Source: Bacteroidetes bacterium UBA2475
GTDB taxonomy: Bacteria; Bacteroidota; Bacteroidia; B-17B0; Aurantibacillaceae
NCBI GenBank assembly: GCA_002342065.1
Contig: DDPF01000004.1
Coordinates: 496,001 to 560,000 of the forward strand
Length of the DNA stretch: 64,000 nucleotides
Reading direction: 5' to 3'
Part shown: piece by piece, positions 26,388 to 35,648 of the stretch
Position numbering within the stretch: the first letter of the stretch is position 1
Layout: each line of letters begins with the position of its first letter
Notes under the pieces: model-generated
Told to the model about the DNA's origin: nothing
The model's input: only the letters and a program-made list of their open reading frames with translations
The model's database searches: none
Program-made: the position numbers and the translations under genes

Positions 26388-28329
26388 TAAGTTGATTGGC
26401 AAAATTCCGGCGCACATTAAATTTTTAGTAAAGTTGTATTTACTAAATTTGATCTTATTTCTTTTTATTCGTTTGATTTTTTATTGGGCAAACAGATCTT
26501 CTGATATTGGCAGTGTTACTTTTTTAGAAAAGTTGATGGCCTTTAGAATGGGTCTAGAGTTTGATACCGCAGTATTTTGTTGGATCGCTTTTTTACCAAC
26601 AGTTATTTTTTCTATCAGTCATTTTTTAAAGCATAAAATAAAAAGTATTTATGTTTTTGGGTTTTATTCATTTTTAATTTTAGAATTAATTTATTTTTTT
26701 GTTTGCATATCCGATATTCCTTACTTCGCTCAATTTGGAAATCATTTAAATAAAAATGCCTTATTGTGGAATGAAGAGCCAGATTTTGTTGTGGGAATGA
26801 TATTTGGAAGTTTTTCGTATTGGGGTTATTTATTGATATACGCTGCTGTTGCAATTGTGTTTTTAAAGATCGCCATAGGTTTTTACAAAGTTTTTAAAAT
26901 AAAAATTGAAGCAGAACCAAAGTTAAAAACAGTTTATATAGCCGTTATATTTGTTATTTTTTCTATTGTTGTTACATTGGGAGCAAGAGGCCGCACATCC
27001 GACCGGTCGGCACTCCACGAAGGACTCTCTATCGTTTCACAAAATGGATTTATTAATCAGATCGCTATTAATCCAAATTTTACGTTTTGGAAAACTGTTT
27101 TGTATAACGAAAAGAAAAAACCTTACCAGGTTCCCGCAAACATAAATGAACAAATAGCTTTTACAAGAAATTATTTGGGAATTACAACGCCCTTCGAACT
27201 AAATGTTGATCGCGAAATAAAAGACAGCGCGCATAAAAAATACAATTTTGTAATTGTTGTAATGGAAAGTATGTCTGTTTATAAAATGGGATATTATAAC
27301 GGTAAAAAACTAACACCAAATTTTGATAAGATCATTGGCGAATCTGTTTTCTTTAATAATTTTTTCTCTTCGGGCATTCACACTTTTAACGGGTTGTTCT
27401 CAACTACAACGGGTTTTCCAAGTATCCTTGCCGAAAAATCGATGAAGAGCTATGTAAAAAAACCATTTAACGGTTTAGGACCTTTGTTAAATGAAAAAGG
27501 ATACGAAACATACTTTTACACTACCCACGATCCTCACTTTGATAATATGGAAGGCTTTTTTAAAATAAATAAATTCGACCATTTTGTTAGTCAATACGAT
27601 TTTGATTTTTCACAATCAGAAAGTTCTTTAGGTGTGCCTGACCATTTATTGTTTGACAGGCTGATACAGGTTAATGATGAAAGAGATACAACAAAACCTT
27701 TTTTAGCAGTGTTGATGACGGCCTCTGATCATGGCCCCTGGCAAATTCCCGATGATATTTCTTTTAAACCTAACGGCGATAGTCAACAAGACAATTGCAC
27801 TTTGTATGCAGACTGGAGCATTGGCAGATTTATACAACAAGCAAAAAAAATGCCTTGGTTCAATAACACGGTGTTTATGTTTTTGGGTGATCATGGTTTG
27901 TCAATGGGGCATACATATGAAATGCCGTTATCATACAACCACGTTCCATTTGTAATTTATCAACCCAATATTTTTAAAGCAGATACTATTTCTTATCCCG
28001 CGTATCAACCCGATATACCTGCAACGGTAATGGGCATAATAGGCGCAACTTATACTAACAGTACTTTTGGGATAAATATTTTAAAAGAGAAACACCCTTT
28101 CGTGGTTTTTTCTGCAGATGATAAAATTGGTTGCGTGGATAGCGCAGGCTTTTATTACTATAAGACCCTAGCCAACGACCAACGCTTTTTAAGGAAATAT
28201 AAAAATCTTGATCCCGTGAACTATGTAAAGAGCATGAAGCAAAAAAGCGACAGTATGGAAAAGAACATGATGATGATCTACGAATCGGCTAATTATTTTA
28301 TTAGAAGGGATCATTTTTTATTCGAATGA
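26380..28329 (+). CDS. LtaS-like membrane sulfatase-fold phosphotransferase
   Basis: This 649-residue protein has five N-terminal membrane segments (about 15-40, 55-75, 80-110, 140-165, 180-205), then a periplasmic sulfatase/alkaline-phosphatase-fold domain (about 275-600). Recognisable elements are NFVIVVMESMS (first metal ligand Glu), the nucleophile region SSGIHTFNGLFST with the Thr of HTF, TASDHGPW, and the metal-binding FLGDHGLSMGH. This arrangement is that of lipoteichoic acid synthase and phosphoglycerol transferase family proteins. In Gram-negative Bacteroidota such enzymes probably transfer head groups to lipids or glycans. The gene overlaps recN by eight bases; a functional tie to repair is unlikely. 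Substrate unknown. Confidence 0.9.
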   Translation: MLDKLIGKIPAHIKFLVKLYLLNLILFLFIRLIFYWANRSSDIGSVTFLEKLMAFRMGLEFDTAVFCWIAFLPTVIFSISHFLKHKIKSIYVFGFYSFLILELIYFFVCISDIPYFAQFGNHLNKNALLWNEEPDFVVGMIFGSFSYWGYLLIYAAVAIVFLKIAIGFYKVFKIKIEAEPKLKTVYIAVIFVIFSIVVTLGARGRTSDRSALHEGLSIVSQNGFINQIAINPNFTFWKTVLYNEKKKPYQVPANINEQIAFTRNYLGITTPFELNVDREIKDSAHKKYNFVIVVMESMSVYKMGYYNGKKLTPNFDKIIGESVFFNNFFSSGIHTFNGLFSTTTGFPSILAEKSMKSYVKKPFNGLGPLLNEKGYETYFYTTHDPHFDNMEGFFKINKFDHFVSQYDFDFSQSESSLGVPDHLLFDRLIQVNDERDTTKPFLAVLMTASDHGPWQIPDDISFKPNGDSQQDNCTLYADWSIGRFIQQAKKMPWFNNTVFMFLGDHGLSMGHTYEMPLSYNHVPFVIYQPNIFKADTISYPAYQPDIPATVMGIIGATYTNSTFGINILKEKHPFVVFSADDKIGCVDSAGFYYYKTLANDQRFLRKYKNLDPVNYVKSMKQKSDSMEKNMMMIYESANYFIRRDHFLFE

Positions 28330-28352
28330 TTTAAACACTACCTTTTTAAACA

Positions 28353-28517
28353 ACATAGACACATAGACACATAGAAAAGGGTAGAACTAATGCGCCTAAA
28401 AGGCTCACATAATTTTCTTCGCATGCGAAGAAGATACTATGTTTTTCTTTTGTAGAATTATTTTTCTTTGTTCCCCTTTTGCTTCTCTGCCAAGGGACAA
28501 GCTATGTGCCTATGTGG
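28353..28517. repeat. Large imperfect inverted repeat with inner palindrome
   Basis: The left arm ACATAGACACATAGACACATAG (28353-28374, itself a run of 8-base units) is complementary to the right arm CTATGTGCCTATGT (28502-28515) with one mismatch. An 18-base perfect palindrome TTCTTCGCATGCGAAGAA lies between them (28415-28432). It occupies most of the 286-base gap between the LtaS-like gene and fabI. It looks like a non-coding dispersed palindromic element; nothing else is recognised in the gap. Confidence 0.65.
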
Positions 28518-28615
28518 TTAAATTTTTTCTTGTGTTCTCAGTGTCTCAGTGGTAAAAAAATCGATAGTTATTTTGATCATAAACCGTATATTTACACAAC
28601 TAAAAAACACAAAAA

Positions 28616-29425
28616 ATGGCTTATAACTTATTAAAAGGAAAACGAGGAATTATTACCGGAGCATTAGACGAAAATTCAATTGCCTGGAAAGTTGCTTTAC
28701 GTGCGCACGAAGAAGGCGCAACATTTGTATTAAGTAATGCACCCATTGCTATGCGCATGGGCGAAATAAATAAATTAGCGGCAGCTACCAATTCTAAAAT
28801 TATTCCTGCCGATGCAACAAGTGTTGAGGAAATAGAAAAATTATATACGGAGTCAATGGCTCACCTTGGTGGTAAAATAGATTTTGTATTGCATTCAATT
28901 GGTATGAGTGTTAACATCCGTAAAAATATTCCATACACCTCTTTAAATTATGATTATGTAACTAAAGGTTTTGATGTATCTGCGTTATCATTTCATAAAA
29001 TGTTAGCGGTGGCGCATAAATTAGATGCGTTAAATGATTGGGCGAGTGTTGTTGCATTAACTTATATTGGTGCGCAACGTGTGTATCCTTTTTATACAGA
29101 TATGGCAGATTTTAAAGCTACTTTAGAAAGTATTGCGCGTACATTTGGTTACCATTATGGTAAACACAAAAAAGTAAGGATCAATACTATCTCACAATCA
29201 CCTACAAAAACAACTGCGGGTAACGGTATAAAAGGCTTTAGCGATTTCTATGATTTTGCCGAAATGCAATCACCATTAGGAAATGCAAGTGCGGAACAAT
29301 GCGCGGATTATACTATTAGTTTATTTAGCGATCTTACAAAAATGGTTACTATGCAAAACCTGTTTCACGATGGAGGTTATTCTTCAACCGGTGTTAGCCA
29401 GGAGCAATTGGATAGTATGAAATAA
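28616..29425 (+). CDS. fabI: Enoyl-[acyl-carrier-protein] reductase (NADH)
   Basis: This 269-residue short-chain dehydrogenase-fold enzyme catalyses the last reduction of each cycle of fatty acid elongation. GIITGALDENSIAWKVA is the cofactor-binding glycine motif variant typical of FabI, HSIGM follows the fourth strand, and the catalytic Tyr160 and Lys167 are in the Y-x6-K arrangement within YPFYTDMADFKATLES. PTKTTAGNGIKGF matches the flexible substrate loop. The start MAYNLLKGKRGII is canonical. A TATATTTA sequence at 28587-28594 resembles the Bacteroidota -7 box, 21 bases before the ATG. It stands apart from other fatty-acid genes here. Confidence 0.96.
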   Translation: MAYNLLKGKRGIITGALDENSIAWKVALRAHEEGATFVLSNAPIAMRMGEINKLAAATNSKIIPADATSVEEIEKLYTESMAHLGGKIDFVLHSIGMSVNIRKNIPYTSLNYDYVTKGFDVSALSFHKMLAVAHKLDALNDWASVVALTYIGAQRVYPFYTDMADFKATLESIARTFGYHYGKHKKVRINTISQSPTKTTAGNGIKGFSDFYDFAEMQSPLGNASAEQCADYTISLFSDLTKMVTMQNLFHDGGYSSTGVSQEQLDSMK

Positions 29426-29437
29426 CTTTTTTTATAA

Positions 29438-29791
29438 TTGTTTAAAAAGATACCATATATATTAATTTGTTTGTCGGTTCTGATCATTCAGAGCCACGAT
29501 ATTTTTATTCATCATCACGATCTGCCACATGAGCATGAAGAAGCAACGCATCATGAGAGCGAAGAGCACAATGCATTCTCATTGGTTGATCTTGATGAAG
29601 ATTTTATTCTTCAAAATAAAATTGATATATATAACACATTTATAGCTACGTTCTGTCCAATTGTAATTGAAACAATATTAATTGAACCAACCCGAATTAA
29701 TTTGCTCGTTATAAAAAATGAGTATCCTCCTCCAAAGCCTCCCCTTTTAATTGATTCTTTACGAGGCCCCCCTTTCATTTCATTTTGCTGA
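29438..29791 (+). CDS. Small exported His-rich protein, possibly metal-related
   Basis: This 117-residue protein uses a TTG start at 29438, 12 bases after fabI. The N-terminus (MFKKIPYILICLSVLIIQS) is a signal or anchor, followed by an unusual His/Glu-rich stretch HHHDLPHEHEEATHHESEEH (about 26-45), able to bind divalent metal. The C-terminus ends in a Pro-rich YPPPKPPLL and LRGPP pattern. Small His-rich proteins of this layout occur next to metal-uptake or efflux genes in Bacteroidota. The TonB receptor gene starts 50 bases downstream, so a role in supplying or sensing its metal ligand is plausible but unproven. No specific family is claimed. Confidence 0.7.
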   Translation: MFKKIPYILICLSVLIIQSHDIFIHHHDLPHEHEEATHHESEEHNAFSLVDLDEDFILQNKIDIYNTFIATFCPIVIETILIEPTRINLLVIKNEYPPPKPPLLIDSLRGPPFISFC

Positions 29792-29841
29792 TCAATACAG
29801 CGAGTAAGATCGCTATTCTACTAATTTTAAATTAATGCGAA

Positions 29842-32028
29842 ATGAAATTAAATATTTTAATAGTTTTTCTGCTTGCTACTGTTTCGGTAAGTAAAGCCCA
29901 AAATACATACCGCGCTGTTGTAAGAGATAGGTCAACAAACGAGAACATAGCAGGAGCTATTGTTCAGTTAAACGGTTCCACAAATGGTAATTCAACCGCA
30001 CGTGACGGAGAAATTACATTAAATAATATTCCCGATAGTATCCAGGTAATTACTATCTCCTGTATTGGGTTTATAACTTTTAACGACACTTTATTTTTTC
30101 CTTTTAACGAACAACGTATTATTTTATTAGACCCCGAGAGTAAAGAAATAGATGAAGTAATTGTTGAAGGAACACGAAGCAATAAAAGTATTGATAATAT
30201 ACCAACCCGTGTTGAAGTACTTAACGAAGAAATTGACGAGGCAAGTTCAATGGACCCAAGTAAAGTAGCACATTTACTTACACATAGTACCGGCATACAA
30301 GTACAACAAACTTCGGCTACAAGTAACCTTGCAAACGTGCGTATTCAAGGTATGGATGGTAGATACACGCAGATCTTAAAAGATGGTTTTCCAAATTATG
30401 GTGGCTTTTCTGGAAGTTTAAGTATTATGCAAATTCCACCACTTGACCTAAAGCAGGTGGAATATATAAAAGGTTCAGCTTCTACATTATATGGTGCAGG
30501 CGCAATTTCCGGTTTAATAAATCTTGTTTCAAAAGAAGGGGATAAGGATGAAACTTTATTACATCTTAACGCCTCGCATGTTGGGGCTTTTGATGTTAAC
30601 ACATTCTTAAGTCGCAAAATTGGTAAAACAGGGTTTACATTATTAGCACAAAGAAACACGCACAAATACTTTGATGCAGATAAAGATGGATTTACAGATC
30701 TGCCACAATTAACCAAATATAATTTTAACCCAAAATTATTTTTTTATTTTAATAGCAGAACAAAATTAAGTTTGGGCGCTACTTTTACAAGCGAAGTACG
30801 CGAAGGGGGTGATATAAATTTACTTAACCAACAAACCCCGGAATCAGTTCATTTTTATAAAGAGAAAAATGATGTTAACCGGGTTACAACACAATTAAAA
30901 TTCGAAACTAAGTTAACAGATAGAAATACACTAATTATTCGCAACTCATTTAATATTTTTCACAGAGGTTTAGAGATCACGCCATCCTATACGGTAGGAA
31001 AATATAATTTTGCAGGTGAGCAATTATCTTCTTTTTCAGAAGTTGCTTTTACTAATCGTACAAAAGAAAATGTTTTTATAACCGGGCTTAATTTTTACTC
31101 AGATGAGTTTAAGGAACAAAAATTGCAAAGTACTATTTTAAGAAACGAAGACCATCAAACTTTTGGGGGCTTTGCAAATTATATATTTAATTTAGGAAAA
31201 AATGTTGCAATTGAAAGTGGTTTAAGAGCAGATCATGTTATGAACGCACAAACGTATGTTTTACCAAGAATTTCTACATTGTTTAAATGGACAAGAAAAT
31301 TAACAACGCGAATCGGCGGTGGCATGGGTTATCGTAATGCCAGTATTTTTAACCAGGAAGCTGAATTATTAGGATATAAAAATGTACTGCCTATTGATAA
31401 AAATAAAACGGTTGCAGAACGGTCTATAGGATGCAATATGGATATTGGTTTTAAAACAACACTAGGCGAACATTTCTTTTTGAATATCAATCAGATGTTT
31501 TTTTATACTCATTTAAAGGATCCATTAGTGCTGGTTGATACAAATGGCACATCGGGTGTTTACCATTTTGTAAATTCAAATGCTTATACTCAGAGTTATG
31601 GCGCAGAAACTTTTTTCAAATTCGGCTTCTACGATTTTGTTTTGTTTGTTGGCTATACATACACACATGTTTCTAATATAACTAATGGCAAAGAGGTTGA
31701 GTTTACATTAACGCCACAGCATAGCTTAAAAGGAGACCTGCTGTACGCCCTTCCGGGAAAATGGCGTATAGGTCTTGATTATGAATTTAAAAGCAGTCAA
31801 CTACTATCTAATGGAAAACGAACAAGAGATTATTGGACTTACGGTGCAATTGTAGAATACACCTATAAAAATTATACCCTATTTGGAAACGTTGAAAATT
31901 TTACAAACTTCAGGCAGACTAATTTTGAAAGTTTACGGTCAACCCCGTACAATACACCTCAATTTACGCAAGTATGGGCACCCTTAGATGGTATAGTATT
32001 TAATGGCGGGATTAAGATCCGACTGTAG
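29842..32028 (+). CDS. TonB-dependent outer-membrane receptor
   Basis: This 728-residue protein has a signal peptide (about 1-19), a carboxypeptidase-regulatory-like domain (about 20-105: NTYRAVVRDRSTNENIAGAIVQLNG), a plug domain (about 115-235: IDNIPTRVEVLNEEIDE, VRIQGMDGRYTQILKDG, VEYIKGSASTLYGAGAISGLINLVSK) and a 22-strand barrel to the end (terminating in NGGIKIRL). It imports a scarce ligand using TonB energy. It is monomeric in type: no SusD partner gene is next to it, which argues against glycan import. The His-rich small protein immediately upstream suggests a metal or metal complex as substrate; this is inference. Transcription ends at the bidirectional hairpin at 32046-32090. Confidence 0.93.
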   Translation: MKLNILIVFLLATVSVSKAQNTYRAVVRDRSTNENIAGAIVQLNGSTNGNSTARDGEITLNNIPDSIQVITISCIGFITFNDTLFFPFNEQRIILLDPESKEIDEVIVEGTRSNKSIDNIPTRVEVLNEEIDEASSMDPSKVAHLLTHSTGIQVQQTSATSNLANVRIQGMDGRYTQILKDGFPNYGGFSGSLSIMQIPPLDLKQVEYIKGSASTLYGAGAISGLINLVSKEGDKDETLLHLNASHVGAFDVNTFLSRKIGKTGFTLLAQRNTHKYFDADKDGFTDLPQLTKYNFNPKLFFYFNSRTKLSLGATFTSEVREGGDINLLNQQTPESVHFYKEKNDVNRVTTQLKFETKLTDRNTLIIRNSFNIFHRGLEITPSYTVGKYNFAGEQLSSFSEVAFTNRTKENVFITGLNFYSDEFKEQKLQSTILRNEDHQTFGGFANYIFNLGKNVAIESGLRADHVMNAQTYVLPRISTLFKWTRKLTTRIGGGMGYRNASIFNQEAELLGYKNVLPIDKNKTVAERSIGCNMDIGFKTTLGEHFFLNINQMFFYTHLKDPLVLVDTNGTSGVYHFVNSNAYTQSYGAETFFKFGFYDFVLFVGYTYTHVSNITNGKEVEFTLTPQHSLKGDLLYALPGKWRIGLDYEFKSSQLLSNGKRTRDYWTYGAIVEYTYKNYTLFGNVENFTNFRQTNFESLRSTPYNTPQFTQVWAPLDGIVFNGGIKIRL

Positions 32029-32045
32029 CAATAATCATAAGAGTG

Positions 32046-32090
32046 AAAAAACGTTTACTGAATGATCACTTTTTTAGTAAACGTTTTTTT
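32046..32090. terminator. Bidirectional terminator overlapping the end of the convergent CDS
   Basis: AAAAAACGTTTACT (32046-32059) is complementary to AGTAAACGTTTTTTT (32076-32090), with T runs on both strands. The right arm encodes, on the minus strand, the last residues KKTFTKK of the T9SS tail of the gene at 32055-35114, and the left arm contains its stop codon. One hairpin thus ends both the TonB receptor and the T9SS gene. Confidence 0.85.
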
Positions 32091-35000
32091 ATTTCCCTCA
32101 ACGCTCACAAAATACATTCCTTTTGTAAAAGTACTTACATCAATTGTTTGAGAACCAAGTGAAGAAGGTTTATTGTTTTCGTAAACAACTCTGCCAAGCG
32201 CATCTCTTATAATAATTACTCGCATATTTTCTAATTGCGAATTAAAAGCTAATGTTATTTTTTCGTTGGCTGGATTTGGATAAACATCGAACATAGAAAT
32301 TTCTGCTGCTGCGATTTTAACTCCGGTAGTTATTAAACTTGCAGATAAATTTATATTATCTACATAAAGTACGTTACCGTAATTTCCCCTGTTCTGAAAA
32401 GTGATCATTACTTCGGGTTGTCCAACATAAGCACTTAAGAAAACTGTATCTGTGCGCCACTGTGTAGCAGTTGGTGTAAAAAACCCTGTGTTATCCGGCG
32501 CAGTTGCTAAAGTTGTACTACCTTTTGTATAAACAATATTATAGGATTGCCCACAGTTGGTTGATACACCAACGGCTAAAGAATCGAAATTAATGTTATC
32601 GTAACGCGCATAAGCTACATCAAAATAAAGTTTTGGGTTAGTAACACCAATTAAATTATAATTCTGCGTGGTGAACGCATCGCGTTTTCCTAATTCTGCA
32701 AAATTATAATTGTCAAAAAATGCACTTTCGCTACTCGCACTAAAGCCACCAACGGTATTACTTTTTTGCCACGTTACCTGGTCTTGTGTATCGTCAAATA
32801 ACGACCAGTTGTTTGGTGGAAATGGACCCGCAAAACTTTGTGTTATGGGAAGTATTAAAGACGAGGTTACATTTATATAAGCTGTTTGTGTTAGCACACT
32901 TGTGCCATTTACGTTTGTTACACTTAACGACACTTGATAAAGTCCCGGAACAGAATAAGTAACGGATGGATTTGTAAGCGTTGATGTTGCAGGGCTACCA
33001 CCGGTAAATGTCCAGGCCCATGCGATTGGATTGCCATAACTTTGATCGGTAAAAGTTACGGTTGTATTTGGACAAATAATTTGTTTGTTAACTATAAAAT
33101 TTGGCGCTGGCGGCATAGAAGTATTTATAGGCAACTCCCAAACACCGCGACCATAATATCCAACTCTTAATGTTGAAGCGGCGGTACCAGAATTAAAGAA
33201 CATAAATTCATTCATATCGGCAATGGTTGGCAAATTATATGTAATGTTTTGCCACGACGATAGCGATGAGTTTCTGTAATAAACTTTTTTTGCTGTGCAT
33301 GCATAAACACTCTCGTCGTTACTAAATTCATCATGATAAATGCTAATAATATTTAAACCGCCTGTAATCCCTGTATTATAATTTGTAAATGTTTGTCCTT
33401 TATTTGTAGAACGGTAAATTGTGTTTCCGCAAGACACAATAACTACATTAGAGTTTGTAGCAATACTTGTAATACAAGCCGCAACACCTGTTGCGCCCGG
33501 CGCACCAAAGGTTGTAAATGTTGGCGAGGCAGCAAAAACATTATCGCAACGGTATAAAACATTGTTACCTGTAAATGCATAAATCACAGATGAATCTGCC
33601 CACGACGAATGTAATGCAACTACAGTATTTGTTGTAGTACCAATTTGTGTCCACGTTGGCGTGGTAGCTGTTAAAGAATTGCTTCGGTAAAAATTTTGAT
33701 AAGCACAAAAACCGGTGTTTGGAATTTTTTTATTGAAGGCTAAATTAATATTGTTGTTGGCTGTAAAAGGTAAATTGTAACTTGTCTCTGATCCATTTAC
33801 CGGACGACGATTTCCATTCTCATAATAATAAACGGTGTTAGCGCTATTATAAGAGAATAACATTTTACTTCCCCAATCGCCACCACGGTTAGTGAACCAA
33901 GTGCTAGAATTTAAAAAGAGTTCACCATTATCCTGTGTGCCAAGACTAACTGTATTACGTTGTAATTTACTTTGCGCCGCATGATAGATTTCTGTAGCCT
34001 CTAAACCGTTCGAACGGTCATGCCATGTTACGCCACCATTGCGACATACAAAAACCCCACCATCATTTACATTAAATAACATGTTGGTGTAAACAGGATG
34101 TTGTCTTATACCGTGCATATCTGTATGGCAGTTATCGTACCAGTTGGTTAATTTTGTCCAGGCTACACCACCATTAGTGCTTTTCCAAACGCAATGCGCG
34201 GCAATGTATAAAACGTTAGCATTGTTCTGATCGCAGGTCATACTAAAATTATAATCACCCTGCCCGGGCGTTGTAGCATCATAACCCACCAAACTTTGTG
34301 CAGCGTTATTATATACAGTTGTAAAGCTTGTTCCAAAATTAGTAGACTTCAACGTTAAACCTTCGTTAGCGATCATAGAAATGTAAACTACATTTGGACT
34401 TGCCTTGCTAACAGCCAAACGCATACCTTGTCCGTTACTGGAAGGAACAAAAACACCTGAGGTTATTTGTGTCCATGTTGCGCCAAAATTTATTGAGCGC
34501 CAAAGTTGAGAATCGGTTACAGCATAAACCGTATCGGCACTATTAGGTTTTAATACCATGTCTTTAAACGTACCACCGGTTTTTACAACGCTCCAGTTGG
34601 CGCCGGCGTTGGTTGACTTATAAATTCCATTTTCTGTTGCTGCTAAAATATTTTGATTGTTGATGGGATCCATAATTAGCTCCACCACCAAACGATTACC
34701 CATACCTGTATTTGAAATGGCCCAGCTTGCTCCGGCGTTGCTACTTTTCCAAACACCAAAACCTGAAGAATAATAATTAGGATCGCCGCTACCTAAATAT
34801 AAAATGTTGTTGTTGGTATGATCAATACAAATAGAAGCACATTCCATTTTTGGAAAATAATCGGTGCCCACATTTTGCCAGGTAGCGCCCGTATCGTTAC
34901 TGCGCCATAAACCACCGGTTGCCGAAGTAACATATAGGCGATTGGTAGTTATAGGATCAAATTTTATTTGCGTGCAGCGACCAATACCGTTTATTTGCCC

Positions 35001-35114
35001 GCTCGCGTTTACAGGAAAATTTATGGGGCCGGATGCTGACCAGGATGTTGCAGGTTGCGCTAGTGCAAAATGACAAACACAAAAAGCAAGTACAAATTTT
35101 AATAATGCTTTCAT
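32055..35114 (-). CDS. Secreted VPS10/sortilin-like propeller protein with PKD and T9SS sorting domains
   Basis: The start is placed at 35114 because that ATG overlaps the upstream stop as ATGA and begins a proper signal peptide (MKALLKFVLAFCVCHFALAQ), giving 1019 residues. Repeated BNR/sortilin blades run to about residue 650 (TGGLWRSNDTGATWQNVG, GVWKSSNAGASWAI, GIYKSTNAGANWSVV, CVWKSTNGGVAWTKL). A PKD domain follows (about 680-760: ITVTFTDQSYGNPIAWAWTFTGG), then a MAM/jelly-roll-like domain (about 775-925) and a T9SS type A domain (VYPNPANEK, KGMYFVSV). Such propellers occur in secreted glycoside hydrolases and adhesins; no catalytic residues can be assigned. It is translationally coupled to the small protein upstream. 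Confidence 0.88.
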   Translation of the reverse strand: MKALLKFVLAFCVCHFALAQPATSWSASGPINFPVNASGQINGIGRCTQIKFDPITTNRLYVTSATGGLWRSNDTGATWQNVGTDYFPKMECASICIDHTNNNILYLGSGDPNYYSSGFGVWKSSNAGASWAISNTGMGNRLVVELIMDPINNQNILAATENGIYKSTNAGANWSVVKTGGTFKDMVLKPNSADTVYAVTDSQLWRSINFGATWTQITSGVFVPSSNGQGMRLAVSKASPNVVYISMIANEGLTLKSTNFGTSFTTVYNNAAQSLVGYDATTPGQGDYNFSMTCDQNNANVLYIAAHCVWKSTNGGVAWTKLTNWYDNCHTDMHGIRQHPVYTNMLFNVNDGGVFVCRNGGVTWHDRSNGLEATEIYHAAQSKLQRNTVSLGTQDNGELFLNSSTWFTNRGGDWGSKMLFSYNSANTVYYYENGNRRPVNGSETSYNLPFTANNNINLAFNKKIPNTGFCAYQNFYRSNSLTATTPTWTQIGTTTNTVVALHSSWADSSVIYAFTGNNVLYRCDNVFAASPTFTTFGAPGATGVAACITSIATNSNVVIVSCGNTIYRSTNKGQTFTNYNTGITGGLNIISIYHDEFSNDESVYACTAKKVYYRNSSLSSWQNITYNLPTIADMNEFMFFNSGTAASTLRVGYYGRGVWELPINTSMPPAPNFIVNKQIICPNTTVTFTDQSYGNPIAWAWTFTGGSPATSTLTNPSVTYSVPGLYQVSLSVTNVNGTSVLTQTAYINVTSSLILPITQSFAGPFPPNNWSLFDDTQDQVTWQKSNTVGGFSASSESAFFDNYNFAELGKRDAFTTQNYNLIGVTNPKLYFDVAYARYDNINFDSLAVGVSTNCGQSYNIVYTKGSTTLATAPDNTGFFTPTATQWRTDTVFLSAYVGQPEVMITFQNRGNYGNVLYVDNINLSASLITTGVKIAAAEISMFDVYPNPANEKITLAFNSQLENMRVIIIRDALGRVVYENNKPSSLGSQTIDVSTFTKGMYFVSVEGNKKTFTKKVIIQ

Positions 35115-35518
35115 TGTTTTTGCTCCCACATTTTTAATTGTTCTTCTTTACTGATAATGTGACCGTCGGCCTGTACATAAGGTTTTACCTGCATTTTCCA
35201 ATGCTCAAATTTTTTGCACTCTAAACCGTATTTTTTATATAGTTCTTTTTCTTTTTTCTTTTCGCGCATCTCGCGACGGCTGTCCATCTTTTTTTCTTTG
35301 CTGGCTTCGCCTTTTGTTTGGCCTATCAATTCATCCTCCTCTAAAGGTTTGCGTTTGTTCTTCCAAAATTGTTCGTAGGCATTAATAGCTTCAAAATAAT
35401 TTACGTTCGGATCTTTGATCATCTCTATCCAATAGGGATGTTTTTTGTAATTTTTATTTTGCTGCGCCTGTGCAAAACCAAAACAAATAAGCATACAAAA
35501 AATGAGGAAGTATTTCAT
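35111..35518 (-). CDS. Small secreted charged protein coupled to the VPS10-like gene
   Basis: This 135-residue protein has a signal peptide (MKYFLIFCMLICFGFAQAQQ) and a mature part that starts HPYWIEMIKDPNVNYFEAINAYEQFWKNK, then a Lys/Glu-rich predicted helix (about 65-105) and a Trp-containing tail. It overlaps the following gene by four bases (ATGA), so the two are made together. From memory, similar small proteins with the HPYW...DPNVN pattern precede sortilin-like T9SS proteins in other Bacteroidota. This suggests a conserved two-gene module, possibly a periplasmic or surface partner, but no function is known. Confidence 0.75.
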   Translation of the reverse strand: MKYFLIFCMLICFGFAQAQQNKNYKKHPYWIEMIKDPNVNYFEAINAYEQFWKNKRKPLEEDELIGQTKGEASKEKKMDSRREMREKKKEKELYKKYGLECKKFEHWKMQVKPYVQADGHIISKEEQLKMWEQKQ

Positions 35519-35648
35519 ATGTAGAAATTATTATTTTTAATTGTCATATGGTTTATCCAGTTTTTCTTTTGTTTTTGTGTTTTGGCAAACATGGATATTT
35601 CATAAAAACAAAAATACTTATTATAGTTGAAGGACAGAATTAACTAAA

